DNA from: Levilactobacillus spicheri DSM 15429 | Lineage (GTDB): Bacteria; Bacillota; Bacilli; Lactobacillales; Lactobacillaceae | NCBI RefSeq assembly: GCF_001435095.1 | Contig: NZ_AZFC01000035.1 | Coordinates: forward strand, 124,001-188,000 | Direction: 5' to 3' | Length of the DNA stretch: 64,000 nt | Shown here: in pieces, positions 41,334-49,027 of the stretch | Numbering within the stretch: the stretch's first letter is position 1 | Layout of the letters: each line of letters starts with the position of its first letter | Notes under the pieces: model-generated | What the model saw: the letters and a program-made list of their open reading frames with translations, nothing else | Told to the model about the DNA's origin: nothing | Database searches by the model: none | Made by a program: the position numbers and the translations under genes

Positions 41334-41361
41334 ATTATACGAACTTCCAGCGAAAATGCAA
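41334..41361 (-). promoter_or_regulatory. Sigma-A promoter of ctsR-clpC
   Basis: TTGCAT, 16 nt, TATAAT on the minus strand immediately upstream of the CtsR box. Confidence 0.7.
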
Positions 41362-41397
41362 TTTATTCGCCTTTTTGACCGGAAATTGGTCGTTAGC

Positions 41398-41570
41398 GTG
41401 GGCGCGCCAGCAACGGCACGCCCACCCTGTCTATATAATAGTAGTTTTATAGGGTGGTCGTCACGTCAAACCTTCCCCCGCTTCTCGATTCCCTGGGGGT
41501 GGTGCCGGCTGCATTGGCCTGTTAACAAACGATGCTGCCCGTTGAGCCGGCCGCCGGCTTACGACCACCC
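41398..41570. other. Gene-free, hairpin-rich stretch between ctsR and the tRNA cluster
   Basis: The roughly 330 nt from 41362 to 41696 hold no supported gene. Within it: hairpin GTGGGCG(C)GCC-AGCAAC-GGC(A)CGCCCAC (41398-41425); CCACCCT...AGGGTGG (41422-41457) round a plus-strand TATAAT (41434-41439); GGGTGGTCGT (41452-41461) paired perfectly with ACGACCACCC (41561-41570); and inside that CCCCC...GGGGG and AGCCGG-CCG-CCGGCT. A plus-strand RNA starting near 41446 would begin at the closing stem. Not recognised as a known RNA family. Confidence 0.5.
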
Positions 41571-41696
41571 ACGATTCGCCAGTGCCTTTCAGCAAGCCCC
41601 GGTCTTTCATCATACCAAAAAAGGCCTCAGCTTCCAACCGATGACGGTGAAAACCAAGACCTGACCTTGTTTTAGCTATCTGCAGGGTCTAAAAAA

Positions 41697-41770
41697 TCGG
41701 GAAGACAAGATTTGAACTTGCGACCCCCACGTCCCGAACGTGGTGCTCTACCAAGCTGAGCTACTTCCCG
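41697..41770 (-). tRNA. tRNA-Pro (anticodon CGG)
   Basis: 74-nt cloverleaf, acceptor CGGGAAG, anticodon loop TTCGGGA. D arm and acceptor are identical to the neighbouring tRNA-Pro(TGG); the anticodon stem differs and the T arm has one compensated pair change. No encoded CCA. Last gene of the tRNA operon. Confidence 0.93.
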
Positions 41771-41817
41771 ATAAGAACCTGTACCTATTATATAACACTG
41801 ACCTAAAAACGGTCAAA

Positions 41818-41891
41818 TCGGGAAGACAGGATTCGAACCTGCGACCCCCTGGTCCCAAACCAGGTGCTCTACCAAGCTGAGCTACTTCCCG
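41818..41891 (-). tRNA. tRNA-Pro (anticodon TGG)
   Basis: 74-nt cloverleaf, acceptor CGGGAAG, anticodon loop TTTGGGA, T loop TTCGAAT. CCA not encoded. Can read all proline codons with a modified U34. Confidence 0.95.
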
Positions 41892-41925
41892 ATAGTCTCC
41901 GTGATGAAATCACGAGAAACAAAAA

Positions 41926-41999
41926 TGCACCCAGTAGGAGTCGAACCTACAACCTTCTGATTCGTAGTCAGACACTCTATCCAATTGCGCTATGGGTGC
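41926..41999 (-). tRNA. tRNA-Arg (anticodon ACG)
   Basis: 74-nt cloverleaf, acceptor GCACCCA, anticodon loop CTACGAA. A34 is expected to be deaminated to inosine by TadA to read CGU/CGC/CGA. Confidence 0.95.
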
Positions 42000-42019
42000 A
42001 TAATAAATATTAAGTTAAA

Positions 42020-42105
42020 TGCCGAGGACCGGGATCGAACCGGTACGGTCATCACTGACCGCAGGATTTTAAGTCCTGTGCGTCTGCCAATTCCGCCACC
42101 CCGGC
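42020..42105 (-). tRNA. tRNA-Leu (anticodon TAA)
   Basis: 86-nt class II tRNA with long variable arm (CGGTCAGTGATGACCG), acceptor GCCGGGG, anticodon loop CTTAAAA. Confidence 0.95.
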
Positions 42106-42117
42106 AAGGGATGTTAA

Positions 42118-42189
42118 AGCGGAAGACGGGATTCGAACCCGCGACCCCCACCATGGCAAGGTGATGTTCTACCACTGAACTACTTCCGC
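42118..42189 (-). tRNA. tRNA-Gly (anticodon GCC)
   Basis: 72-nt cloverleaf, acceptor GCGGAAG, anticodon loop TTGCCAT. Discriminator T as usual for glycine in Gram-positives. Confidence 0.95.
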
Positions 42190-42214
42190 ATTGGCTATTG
42201 AATTAATGGAACCA

Positions 42215-42287
42215 TGCCGACTAGAGGATTCGAACCTCCGACCTCCTCATTACTAGTGAGATGCTCTGCCAACTGAGCTAAGTCGGC
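42215..42287 (-). tRNA. tRNA-Thr (anticodon AGT)
   Basis: 73-nt cloverleaf, acceptor GCCGACT, anticodon loop CTAGTAA. The A34 anticodon is less common for threonine in bacteria than GGT or TGT and may be left unmodified or deaminated. Confidence 0.93.
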
Positions 42288-42325
42288 AAAATATTATTAG
42301 AATATTTTGCATATTAAGTTGAAAA

Positions 42326-42407
42326 TGCAGGTGAAGGGACTCGAACCCCCACGTCATAAGACACTAGAACCTAAATCTAGCGCGTCTGCCAGTTCCGCCA
42401 CACCTGC
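42326..42407 (-). tRNA. tRNA-Leu (anticodon TAG)
   Basis: 82-nt class II tRNA, acceptor GCAGGTG, anticodon loop TTTAGGT, long variable arm present. Confidence 0.95.
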
Positions 42408-42446
42408 GTGATGACGTCAGTTTCAGACTAGGAACCGGAGTCCCGA

Positions 42447-42519
42447 TGGAGGATACAGGGCTCGAACCTGTGACCCTCTGCTTGTAAGGCAGACGCTCTC
42501 CCAACTGAGCTAATCCTCC
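42447..42519 (-). tRNA. tRNA-Val (anticodon TAC)
   Basis: 73-nt cloverleaf, acceptor GGAGGAT, anticodon loop CTTACAA. First gene of the eight-tRNA operon Val-Leu-Thr-Gly-Leu-Arg-Pro-Pro; none encodes CCA. Confidence 0.95.
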
Positions 42520-42562
42520 ATATCGTTCAATCAAGTTACTTGATAACTCGTTTGAAACAACT

Positions 42563-42596
42563 ATTATAATTTAACATTTCTAAGAAAAACTGTCAA
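42563..42596 (-). promoter_or_regulatory. Promoter of the tRNA operon
   Basis: TTGACA at 42591-42596 on the minus strand with TAAATT at 17 nt; a consensus TATAAT overlaps it at 22 nt. Which -10 is used is unclear. No rRNA operon precedes it, so this cluster has its own promoter. Confidence 0.6.
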
Positions 42597-42725
42597 GAAG
42601 TTTTTTGAAAACTTTTTGAATAAATATTCGCTTTGCTGAATAATTACTCCCTCAACAACGTATATAATCATATCGTAATTCATTTCAAAAAGCTACCCCT
42701 TTTCGCAACTTTTTTGAAAAAAGTG

Positions 42726-42756
42726 CAAAAAAATTGCCAGTCCGCAGACTGACAAC
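42726..42756 (-). terminator. Terminator after serS
   Basis: TTGTCAGTC-TGCG-GACTGGCAA followed by TTTTTTT on the minus strand. A second, T-less hairpin GGGGG-CTGAA-CCCCC lies between it and the serS stop. Confidence 0.92.
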
Positions 42757-42814
42757 TTGGATAAAGCTTGATTTACCGGGGGTTCAGCCCCCTTGAGAAT
42801 CGCAATGCTAATTT

Positions 42815-44086
42815 CTACTTGGTGATCTTCGTGACGCCACCCATGTACGGAACCAGCACTTCGGGAACCGTGACGGAGCCGTCCGCGTTTTGATAATTTT
42901 CCAAAATAGCGGCCACCGTCCGGCCAACGGCTAATCCGGAACCGTTCAGCGCGTGGACGTACTGTAACTTGCCGTTATCGTCCCGGTATTGAATGTGGGC
43001 CCGCCGTGCTTGGAAGTCCGTGGTGTTCGAGCAGCTGGAGATTTCCCGGTACGTGTCTTGTTCGGGGAACCAGACCTCCAGATCATGCGTCATCGCCGCC
43101 GTAAAGCTCATGTCACTGGTCGTTAACGTAATCACGTGGTAAGCCAGTCCCAGCTTCTGTAAGAGGTCCTCAGCGTGCTTAGTGAGGGATTCCAGTTCGT
43201 TCCAGGAATCTTCTGGCTTACAGAACTTCACCATTTCGACCTTGTTGAACTGGTGCAACCGGATCAACCCCCGGGTGTCCCGGCCGGCACTCCCGGCTTC
43301 GGACCGGAAGGCAGGCGTCAAGGCGGTGAACCAGACTGGCAGATCCTCTTCTGGGATCACGTTGTCCCGGTAGTAGTTGACCAATGGAACCTCGGCCGTT
43401 GGGATCAGGGTCATTTCTTCGTTCTTTAATTGGTAAACGTCTTGCTTGAACTTCGGGAATTGGCCCGTTCCGTACATCGAGTCATCGTTCACGATGTACG
43501 GTGGTAAGACTTCCTTGAAGCCTGCGGCCGTGTTTTGGTCCAAGAAGAAGTTATAGACGGCGCGTTCCAACCGTGCCCCTAAGCCTAGGTAGTACACGTA
43601 CCGGCTACCAGAGACCTTGGCTCCCCGTTCGAAGTCCAGGATGCCCAGGTCTTCCCCAATTTGCCAGTGTGGCTTCGGCGTGAAGTCCAGGTTCGGCTTT
43701 TCGCCCCACTTCCGCAGTTCAACACTGCCGTCTTCCGTCAGGCCGACCGGCACGTTGTCGTTCGGAATGTTCGGTAAGTGGGCCGCCGCATCGTGGACCT
43801 GGGCCTTTAACGTGTCGAGGTCGGCATCCACGGTCTTGATGTCGGCACTGACCTGCCGCATCTCCTTGATCTTGTCGTCCGCATCCTGCTTGTTGCGCTT
43901 CAATTGAGAAATTTCGTCGGACACAGTGTTGCGTTGGGCCTTCATGGTCTCGCTCTTCACGATCAGGTCCCGCCGCTTGGCGTCTAAGGCCAACAGGTCG
44001 TCGATGTCTTGGGGATCAACGCCCCGAGTAGCCAGTTTTTCCTTCACGAAGTCCGGTTCTTGGCGAATCAATTTCAAATCTAACAT
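42815..44086 (-). CDS. serS: Serine-tRNA ligase
   Basis: Class II aminoacyl-tRNA synthetase, 423 residues. The N-terminal coiled-coil arm that grips the long variable arm of tRNA-Ser covers about residues 30-105; motif 2 is seen in [20 protein letters not shown] and motif 3 in [30 protein letters not shown] binds serine. Preceded by a complete T-box leader, so transcription should rise when tRNA-Ser is uncharged. Monocistronic. Confidence 0.97.
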   Translation of the reverse strand: MLDLKLIRQEPDFVKEKLATRGVDPQDIDDLLALDAKRRDLIVKSETMKAQRNTVSDEISQLKRNKQDADDKIKEMRQVSADIKTVDADLDTLKAQVHDAAAHLPNIPNDNVPVGLTEDGSVELRKWGEKPNLDFTPKPHWQIGEDLGILDFERGAKVSGSRYVYYLGLGARLERAVYNFFLDQNTAAGFKEVLPPYIVNDDSMYGTGQFPKFKQDVYQLKNEEMTLIPTAEVPLVNYYRDNVIPEEDLPVWFTALTPAFRSEAGSAGRDTRGLIRLHQFNKVEMVKFCKPEDSWNELESLTKHAEDLLQKLGLAYHVITLTTSDMSFTAAMTHDLEVWFPEQDTYREISSCSNTTDFQARRAHIQYRDDNGKLQYVHALNGSGLAVGRTVAAILENYQNADGSVTVPEVLVPYMGGVTKITK

Positions 44087-44114
44087 AGTTGTTGCTCCCT
44101 TCTCTTAGTCGGTG

Positions 44115-44332
44115 AGACCAAAAAAGGCCTCCGTCACATGGGACGAAGACCTTCGCGGTACCACCCAAGTTCACCGTTGGCTGACCCAACGATACCCTTG
44201 AACATGATAACGGTTTGCACCGTGCAGCATTACCTGCCCACTATTCTTGTGCTGGAATGTTCGATGTCGTGGTTCGCAGCTTGCCCCACTTCTCTGACCA
44301 TCTACTTGATAGGCACACGTGTTTAATAAGTT
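44115..44332 (-). ncRNA. T-box riboswitch leader of serS
   Basis: Stem I features are visible on the minus strand: AGAGAAGTGGGG bulge (44284-44295), the distal GCTGCGAACCAC loop, then GAACATTCCAG in which TCC (44254-44256), a serine codon, is the likely specifier. The T-box GGGTGGTACCGCG lies at 44154-44166, followed by a terminator GGTCTTCGTC-CCATGT-GACGGAGGCC plus TTTTTT (44119-44148). The UGGU bulge would pair with ACCA, so with tRNA-Ser (usually G73) it needs a G-U wobble. Confidence 0.92.
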
Positions 44333-44338
44333 GCCATC

Positions 44339-44367
44339 ATCATACCGCATTTCCGCCGGCGCCGCAA
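44339..44367 (-). promoter_or_regulatory. Promoter of the serS T-box transcript
   Basis: TTGCGG, 17 nt, TATGAT on the minus strand, just beyond the kinase gene stop; transcription would start about where the T-box begins. Confidence 0.6.
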
Positions 44368-44369
44368 TA

Positions 44370-45002
44370 CTAGAGCGTCGCGATTTTTTCATCAATTAAT
44401 TGTAAGACCTGTTGGCGCGCCGCAGGGTCTTCCACAAAGTCCAACTCATCCCCGTTGATCTGCATCTTCGGTGACTTGTCGTAGTGGGCGTACCAGTCGG
44501 TGTACCGCTGGTCGAGCTGTTGGTAGTAATCGTAGAGGCTCGGGTCGTTGGCAATCTGCTCGTACGACCGGCCCCGTTTCTTGATCCGTTCCAACATGGT
44601 CTCGAAGGAGATGTTGATGTGGATCAACAGGTCCGGGTTCTTCTTGTAGGTGGCCTCTGGCAACTCCTGCATCATATTTTGCAGCAAGGAATCGTAGATG
44701 TCCACTTCCGTATTAGTCGCCCGACCCAGGTCAGCGTTCAAGTGAAAGAGCAGGGAGTCTTCGAAAATCGACCGGTCCATGACACTCTCATCGTCCGCGT
44801 TGGCCGCCTTGATGCTGTCGAGGCGCTTGTTTAAAAAGTAAATTTGTAATAGGAACGCATACTTCTGGGGATCCTTGTAGAATAACGGCAGGATTTTGTT
44901 ATCATCCACCGATTCATAATACGCTGGTTTGTGTAAATGTTCAGCCAATAAACTCGTTAGGCTCGTTTTGCCAGCCCCGATAGTACCCGATAATACAAGC
45001 AT
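44370..45002 (-). CDS. Deoxynucleoside kinase (dAK/dGK family)
   Basis: Salvage kinase that phosphorylates deoxynucleosides to monophosphates, 210 residues. P-loop GTIGAGKTS (residues about 6-14), the DRS motif (VMDRSIFEDSLLF) that helps bind the substrate, and the LID region with KKRGRSYEQ. In lactobacilli such enzymes act as dAK/dGK or dAK/dCK pairs in tandem; here only one copy is present. The ATG follows AAAGGAGAG closely. Upstream of serS in the same direction but separated by the serS promoter and T-box. Confidence 0.9.
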   Translation of the reverse strand: MLVLSGTIGAGKTSLTSLLAEHLHKPAYYESVDDNKILPLFYKDPQKYAFLLQIYFLNKRLDSIKAANADDESVMDRSIFEDSLLFHLNADLGRATNTEVDIYDSLLQNMMQELPEATYKKNPDLLIHINISFETMLERIKKRGRSYEQIANDPSLYDYYQQLDQRYTDWYAHYDKSPKMQINGDELDFVEDPAARQQVLQLIDEKIATL

Positions 45003-45070
45003 GCGATCTCTCCTTTAATTCTTTCCCAATCGGGATGCCCCGTGGCACCCCGTCAAAAACAACACCACAT

Positions 45071-45099
45071 ATTGTACCAACCTGCTGGGTAAAAGACAA
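45071..45099 (-). promoter_or_regulatory. Promoter of the deoxynucleoside kinase gene
   Basis: TTGTCT, 17 nt, TACAAT on the minus strand, about 65 nt upstream of the start codon. Confidence 0.65.
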
Positions 45100-45158
45100 T
45101 ATGTCGTAGCGACTTTTCACCCCATCATTTCACCTCAACTGGTGGGTCCGGGGGACAC

Positions 45159-45199
45159 AAAGAGTGACCGGCTAGGCTTCGACCCCACCGGTCACTCTT
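45159..45199 (-). terminator. Inverted repeat after lysP, likely terminator
   Basis: AAGAGTGACCGG pairs with CCGGTCACTCTT around a 17-nt loop, 24 nt past the lysP stop. T-run is poor (TTTGTG), so efficiency is uncertain. Confidence 0.65.
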
Positions 45200-45222
45200 C
45201 AAGTTCTTTTAAAAAATTTCAC

Positions 45223-46731
45223 TTAGTTCTTTTCGGCAGCGGCGTCGTCCTTCAACGTCCCATCCTTGTGGACTGGTGAGACATCCACCTTGTCCAGCGG
45301 AATCAGCTTCGTGTGCTTCTTCAGCTTGTAACCGAAGTACAGGACCAAGACCAGTGGCACACTCATGTAAGTGACCAGCACTTGTTCCCAGTTCCCCGTG
45401 AAGAGGGACTGTGGGTCTTGCCCGATGATTACGGCGATACACAAGATCAACGCCAGCAGCGGCCCAATTGGGAACCACTTTGCGTGATACTTCAGTTCGG
45501 ACAACTGGTGTCCTTGCTTGATGAAGGCGCGACGGAACCGGAAGTGTGACAGGGCAATTCCGACCCAGGCGATGAACCCGGTCAACCCACTAGCGGCCAC
45601 TAACCACATGTAGATCTGTGGGCCGGCAATGCTGCTGACGAAGGTCAACGCTGCCACGATGGTCGTGGCAATCAATGAGAAGTACGGAATCCCGTTCTTA
45701 CCGGTCCGTTCCAAGAAGTGTGGTGCGTACCCTTCCTTGGCCAGGGAGTACAGCATCCGCGTCGACGCGTACATCCCAGAGTTGGCAGCGGAGATAACGG
45801 ACGTCAGGATAACGGCGTTCATGACACTGGCGGCAGCGGCCAACCCGGCCCGCCGGAAGACCAGCGTGAAGGGACTGATGGCCACGTCACTCGCGGAAGA
45901 ACCCAGCAAGTCCTTGCTGGTGTAAGGCAAGATAGCGGCGATAACAAAGATAGCTAAAATGTAGAATAAAATGATTCGCCAGAAGACTTCCTTGATGGCC
46001 TTAGGAACACTGTGCGATGGATCTTCCGATTCACCGGCGGTAATCCCGACCAGCTCCGTTCCTTGGAACGAGAACCCGGCGACCACGAACACACTCAGAA
46101 TGGCTGGGAAGCCACCCACAAAGGGTGCTTGCTTGTAGGTAAAGTTGCTGAGGCCGGGACCCTTGCCGCCCATGATGCCGACGATGGTCAATAACCCGAC
46201 GGCCAAGAAGACGAAGATGGTGACGACCTTGATCAGTGACATCCAGAATTCGGTCTCCCCGAAAGCCTGGACGGAAAAGGCGTTAATCGTCACAATCAAG
46301 AGTAAGGCAATCAGGCTCCAGATCCAACCGGGCACCCCGGGAAGCCAAAACTTCATGACCAAAGCAGCGGTCGAAATGTCGACGGCCACGGTAATGGCCC
46401 AGTTAAACCAATAGTTCCAGCCCATCGCGAACCCTAATGCGGGGTCCACGTACTTCGCGGAGTACGCGGCGAATGACCCGGAGATTGGCATGTTGGTGGC
46501 CATTTCTCCCAGACTGGTCATCAGGAAGTACACCATCAGCCCCATGCCGATATAAGCGACTAACGCCCCACCAGGCCCGGCCGTCGAAATCGCCGACCCA
46601 CTGGCGACGAATAACCCGGTTCCAATACATCCCCCTAACGCGATCATTGAAACGTGCCGCGTCTTCAGGCCACGCTTAACGGTATCGTTCGCGGCCTTAC
46701 TCGTTGTTGCGTTTGTCATGCTCTGTTCCAT
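45223..46731 (-). CDS. lysP: Lysine-specific permease (APC family)
   Basis: Proton-coupled amino-acid permease of the plasma membrane, 502 residues with about twelve spans. TRHVSMIALGGCIGTGLFVASG (about residues 24-45; the GCIGTGLF turn binds the substrate carboxylate) and the FQGTELVGITAGESEDP loop are typical of the AAT/LysP branch. The lysine assignment rests on the L-box riboswitch directly upstream plus overall LysP-like sequence. Start ATG at 46731 has AGAAGGAGG 7 nt before it; the longer frame runs into the riboswitch terminator region and is rejected. Confidence 0.92.
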   Translation of the reverse strand: MEQSMTNATTSKAANDTVKRGLKTRHVSMIALGGCIGTGLFVASGSAISTAGPGGALVAYIGMGLMVYFLMTSLGEMATNMPISGSFAAYSAKYVDPALGFAMGWNYWFNWAITVAVDISTAALVMKFWLPGVPGWIWSLIALLLIVTINAFSVQAFGETEFWMSLIKVVTIFVFLAVGLLTIVGIMGGKGPGLSNFTYKQAPFVGGFPAILSVFVVAGFSFQGTELVGITAGESEDPSHSVPKAIKEVFWRIILFYILAIFVIAAILPYTSKDLLGSSASDVAISPFTLVFRRAGLAAAASVMNAVILTSVISAANSGMYASTRMLYSLAKEGYAPHFLERTGKNGIPYFSLIATTIVAALTFVSSIAGPQIYMWLVAASGLTGFIAWVGIALSHFRFRRAFIKQGHQLSELKYHAKWFPIGPLLALILCIAVIIGQDPQSLFTGNWEQVLVTYMSVPLVLVLYFGYKLKKHTKLIPLDKVDVSPVHKDGTLKDDAAAEKN

Positions 46732-46741
46732 AAAAAATTCC

Positions 46742-46767
46742 TCCTTCTGTTGATAGAAGGACCTTCT
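46742..46767 (-). promoter_or_regulatory. Hairpin overlapping the lysP ribosome-binding site
   Basis: Minus strand TCCTTCT-ATCAAC-AGAAGGA hides part of the AGAAGGAGG site; an alternative AGAAGG/CCTTCT pairing just 5' would free it. May add translational control below the lysine riboswitch, or be chance. Confidence 0.4.
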
Positions 46768-46785
46768 CGAAACGACTAGGGGTAC

Positions 46786-47030
46786 TAAAAAAGGGCACTC
46801 ACGCAAATCGCTTTGCGAGAGTGCCCTGGAAGTTTTAGATCCAAGTCAATATCGTTGAAAGCGCCCCGCGACCATATCGGTTGCGACAGTCCCTGATTTA
46901 TTCAACCAGGCCCCAACCCACTGATTAGGCATCTCTCAGCGAGTTTCGGCAATCGCCCCTTTCACTTTCCCTCATCGGCGGTACCCGCCTTAAGAAAGCT
47001 ACTCATGTTGATTGCGCCTCTTCTATTCGA
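46786..47030 (-). ncRNA. Lysine riboswitch (L box) of lysP
   Basis: The minus strand holds the conserved core pieces of the lysine aptamer: AGAGGCGCAATCAACATGAGTAGC begins the element, GGGGCGATTGCCGAA forms the second conserved segment, and GCGGGGCGC closes it near 46857. The expression platform is the terminator GGGCACTC-loop-GAGTGCCC with TTTTTT (46786-46827). Expected to switch lysP off when lysine is high. Confidence 0.92.
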
Positions 47031-47038
47031 TACTTCGT

Positions 47039-47067
47039 AGTATACCCATCCCTTCTGGCCATTGCAA
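47039..47067 (-). promoter_or_regulatory. Promoter of the lysine riboswitch-lysP transcript
   Basis: TTGCAA, 17 nt, TATACT on the minus strand, starting transcription about 10 nt before the aptamer. Confidence 0.75.
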
Positions 47068-47348
47068 GGGTAAAATCTTGGTTCACTCATGATTTTCTCA
47101 TAAAATCGGTTCAGCACAACCGTTGGCACGAGCCAAAAACGCCCATTCATCAAGGATTCAGCCCATTATTTAATCATTAATTGGTTCGAATGCTAATTTA
47201 ATTAAAGGCCGCTGTGAAAGTGCCGTTCCCGCTCACCGCTGACGTCGCCGCCGCCCTCCGTAACGGAAAACTGCGTTACAATAATGATATTGACTGGTTC
47301 CGGCCGTGCTGTTCGCGGCCAGTCCCACCACTTATAGGAGGTTATGTC

Positions 47349-48155
47349 ATGCAAATCATCACTGAATCACTGGGGCCCCAGACGCACGCCACCCTACACG
47401 GATACTTACGCCGCGATGCGCCCGCGGCGACCTATCCAGCCATCATCATCGTCCCCGGGGGCTCCTACACCCACATTCCGGAGCAGCAGGCCGAAGACTT
47501 AGCCCTCGCCTGGTCCGCTCGGGGGTACCAGGCGTTCTTCCTGCGGTACAGCTTCGCGGGCGAGCGGCAACCCCTGCTGCCCGCGCCCGTGATCGAACTC
47601 GCCCAGAGCGTCGCCCTATTGCGCCAACACGCGACCGACTGGCAGATCAACCCCGCCCAGCTGATCGTCGCGGGCTTCTCCGTGGGCGGTCACATCGTCG
47701 CCCTCTTTAACGACCTATGGGCCGATGCCGCCTTCAACGCGCAGGCCCACACCACACCGGAACAGGTACACCCGACCGCGGTCATCCTGGGCTATCCGGT
47801 CATCACGCCCAAGGCCGGCTTCCCGCAGGACGCGGCCACGCTGGCCACTTGGACCGACCACCCCGCCCAGATTGAAGCCGACCAGCGGGTGACCAACCAA
47901 AACGCCCCGACGTTCATCTGGGTCACCGCCAACGATCCGCTGGTGCCCGTGCAAAATGCACTGGCCTATGCACAGGCGTCCATCGCCCACCACGTTGACA
48001 CCGAGCTGCACGTCTTCCATAACGGTCCCCACGGCCTGGCCCTGGCAAATCCCGTCACGGCCTGGAAGCCGGCCAGCGACCAGCCACACGTGGCCCACTG
48101 GCTAGACTTAGCGGCTGAATGGCTGACCGAGATCCACGCCTCTTCGAAACGCTAA
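47349..48155 (+). CDS. Alpha/beta hydrolase, esterase-like
   Basis: Probable carboxylesterase, 268 residues. Oxyanion-hole motif VPGGSYTHIPEQQ near residue 40, nucleophile elbow GFSVGGH (Ser about residue 117), acid Asp in VTANDPLVP and catalytic His in HNGPHGLAL complete the triad. No signal peptide, so cytosolic. It resembles the small acetyl-esterase/BD-FAE type found in many lactobacilli; natural substrate unknown. The ATG at 47349 has AGGAGG 7 nt upstream; the frame is open 45 codons earlier without a ribosome site. Monocistronic, convergent with the PAP2 gene. Confidence 0.88.
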   Translation: MQIITESLGPQTHATLHGYLRRDAPAATYPAIIIVPGGSYTHIPEQQAEDLALAWSARGYQAFFLRYSFAGERQPLLPAPVIELAQSVALLRQHATDWQINPAQLIVAGFSVGGHIVALFNDLWADAAFNAQAHTTPEQVHPTAVILGYPVITPKAGFPQDAATLATWTDHPAQIEADQRVTNQNAPTFIWVTANDPLVPVQNALAYAQASIAHHVDTELHVFHNGPHGLALANPVTAWKPASDQPHVAHWLDLAAEWLTEIHASSKR

Positions 48156-48181
48156 ACGACGCCACTCAATTTAACCATTCA

Positions 48182-48232
48182 AAAACAGGAAGGAAATTCT
48201 CAATCCGAGAACTTCCTCCCTGTTTTGTTTTG
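48182..48232. terminator. Bidirectional terminator between esterase and PAP2 genes
   Basis: AAACAGGAAGGAA...TTCCTCCCTGTTT hairpin with T-rich tails on both strands between convergent genes. Confidence 0.88.
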
Positions 48233-48256
48233 TCTCCACAGATATCCGGAGGTTGG

Positions 48257-48925
48257 TTAAATTTCAGAATGGGTTAGCAACGGCCAGTGTTTCATCACCG
48301 GTGCTAAGCGAATGTAAAGGCCTTGTGCCGCTTGGACCCACAGGTAGGCCAATAGAACGGCCCCAATCGTGTCGGTCGGGTAATGGGCGTTTAAGTACAC
48401 CCGTGAGATCATCAGCAGAATCAGCCAAACGATCAGGATGATCCGAACCAACCAAGCCCGCCATGGCGTGGCGATCATCGGTACTAAGATCAGCCAGATC
48501 ATGGCGATCAGGAGGAACGTACCGAAGACGTGGCCACTCGGAAAGCTATAGCCGTTGTCGGCTGCCAGGTGCGCCGTGGGCCGCGCGCGCTGCACCACGT
48601 TCTTGACGACGGCCGCCAAGACGTCCCCGCCGGCCAGGGTCGCCAGGCACCAGAGCGCGGGAATCTTGAACTTGAAGCCCCACAGCAGAAACGCCAGGAT
48701 AAAGGTCCACACGATGATGAGCTTGGGCTCCATCAACGTGGTGATTCCCTGGTACATCAGCGTTTTCCACCCCGGTTGATTCTTCTGGATCACGTCCACG
48801 ATCGACGAATCCAGAAAGGCCACATACGCATTTTGCGCTTTGACGTAGAACGCTAAAATCAAAAAGAGAATCGTGGTGAGACCGAACTTCCAGGGCCGGT
48901 CCCGATCCCGATTAAAAAGCATCAT
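48257..48925 (-). CDS. PAP2 family membrane phosphatase
   Basis: Lipid phosphatase with active site facing outside, 222 residues and about six spans. The three-part PAP2 signature is complete: KNVVQRARP (K-x6-RP), SFPSGH and SRVYLNAHYPTD (SR-x5-H-x3-D). Related bacterial enzymes act on undecaprenyl pyrophosphate (BcrC) or phosphatidylglycerol phosphate (PgpB); sequence alone does not decide. Monocistronic. Confidence 0.93.
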   Translation of the reverse strand: MMLFNRDRDRPWKFGLTTILFLILAFYVKAQNAYVAFLDSSIVDVIQKNQPGWKTLMYQGITTLMEPKLIIVWTFILAFLLWGFKFKIPALWCLATLAGGDVLAAVVKNVVQRARPTAHLAADNGYSFPSGHVFGTFLLIAMIWLILVPMIATPWRAWLVRIILIVWLILLMISRVYLNAHYPTDTIGAVLLAYLWVQAAQGLYIRLAPVMKHWPLLTHSEI

Positions 48926-49027
48926 GATAGTTGTTTCCTTTCATCTTCTCTATGTCTTTAAAACTCCTCGGAATTGAGTATACCACCCCACCGCCAAATT
49001 TCTAAGGGCTCAACCGTTAACAATTTG

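Noticed and set aside
41356-41664. 102-codon plus-strand frame between ctsR and the tRNAs
   Set aside because: No ribosome site, protein sequence of low complexity and unlikely composition; the region is better explained by RNA hairpins.
46962-47153. 63-codon minus-strand frame upstream of lysP
   Set aside because: It crosses the promoter and the aptamer of the lysine riboswitch, so it is not translated as a gene.
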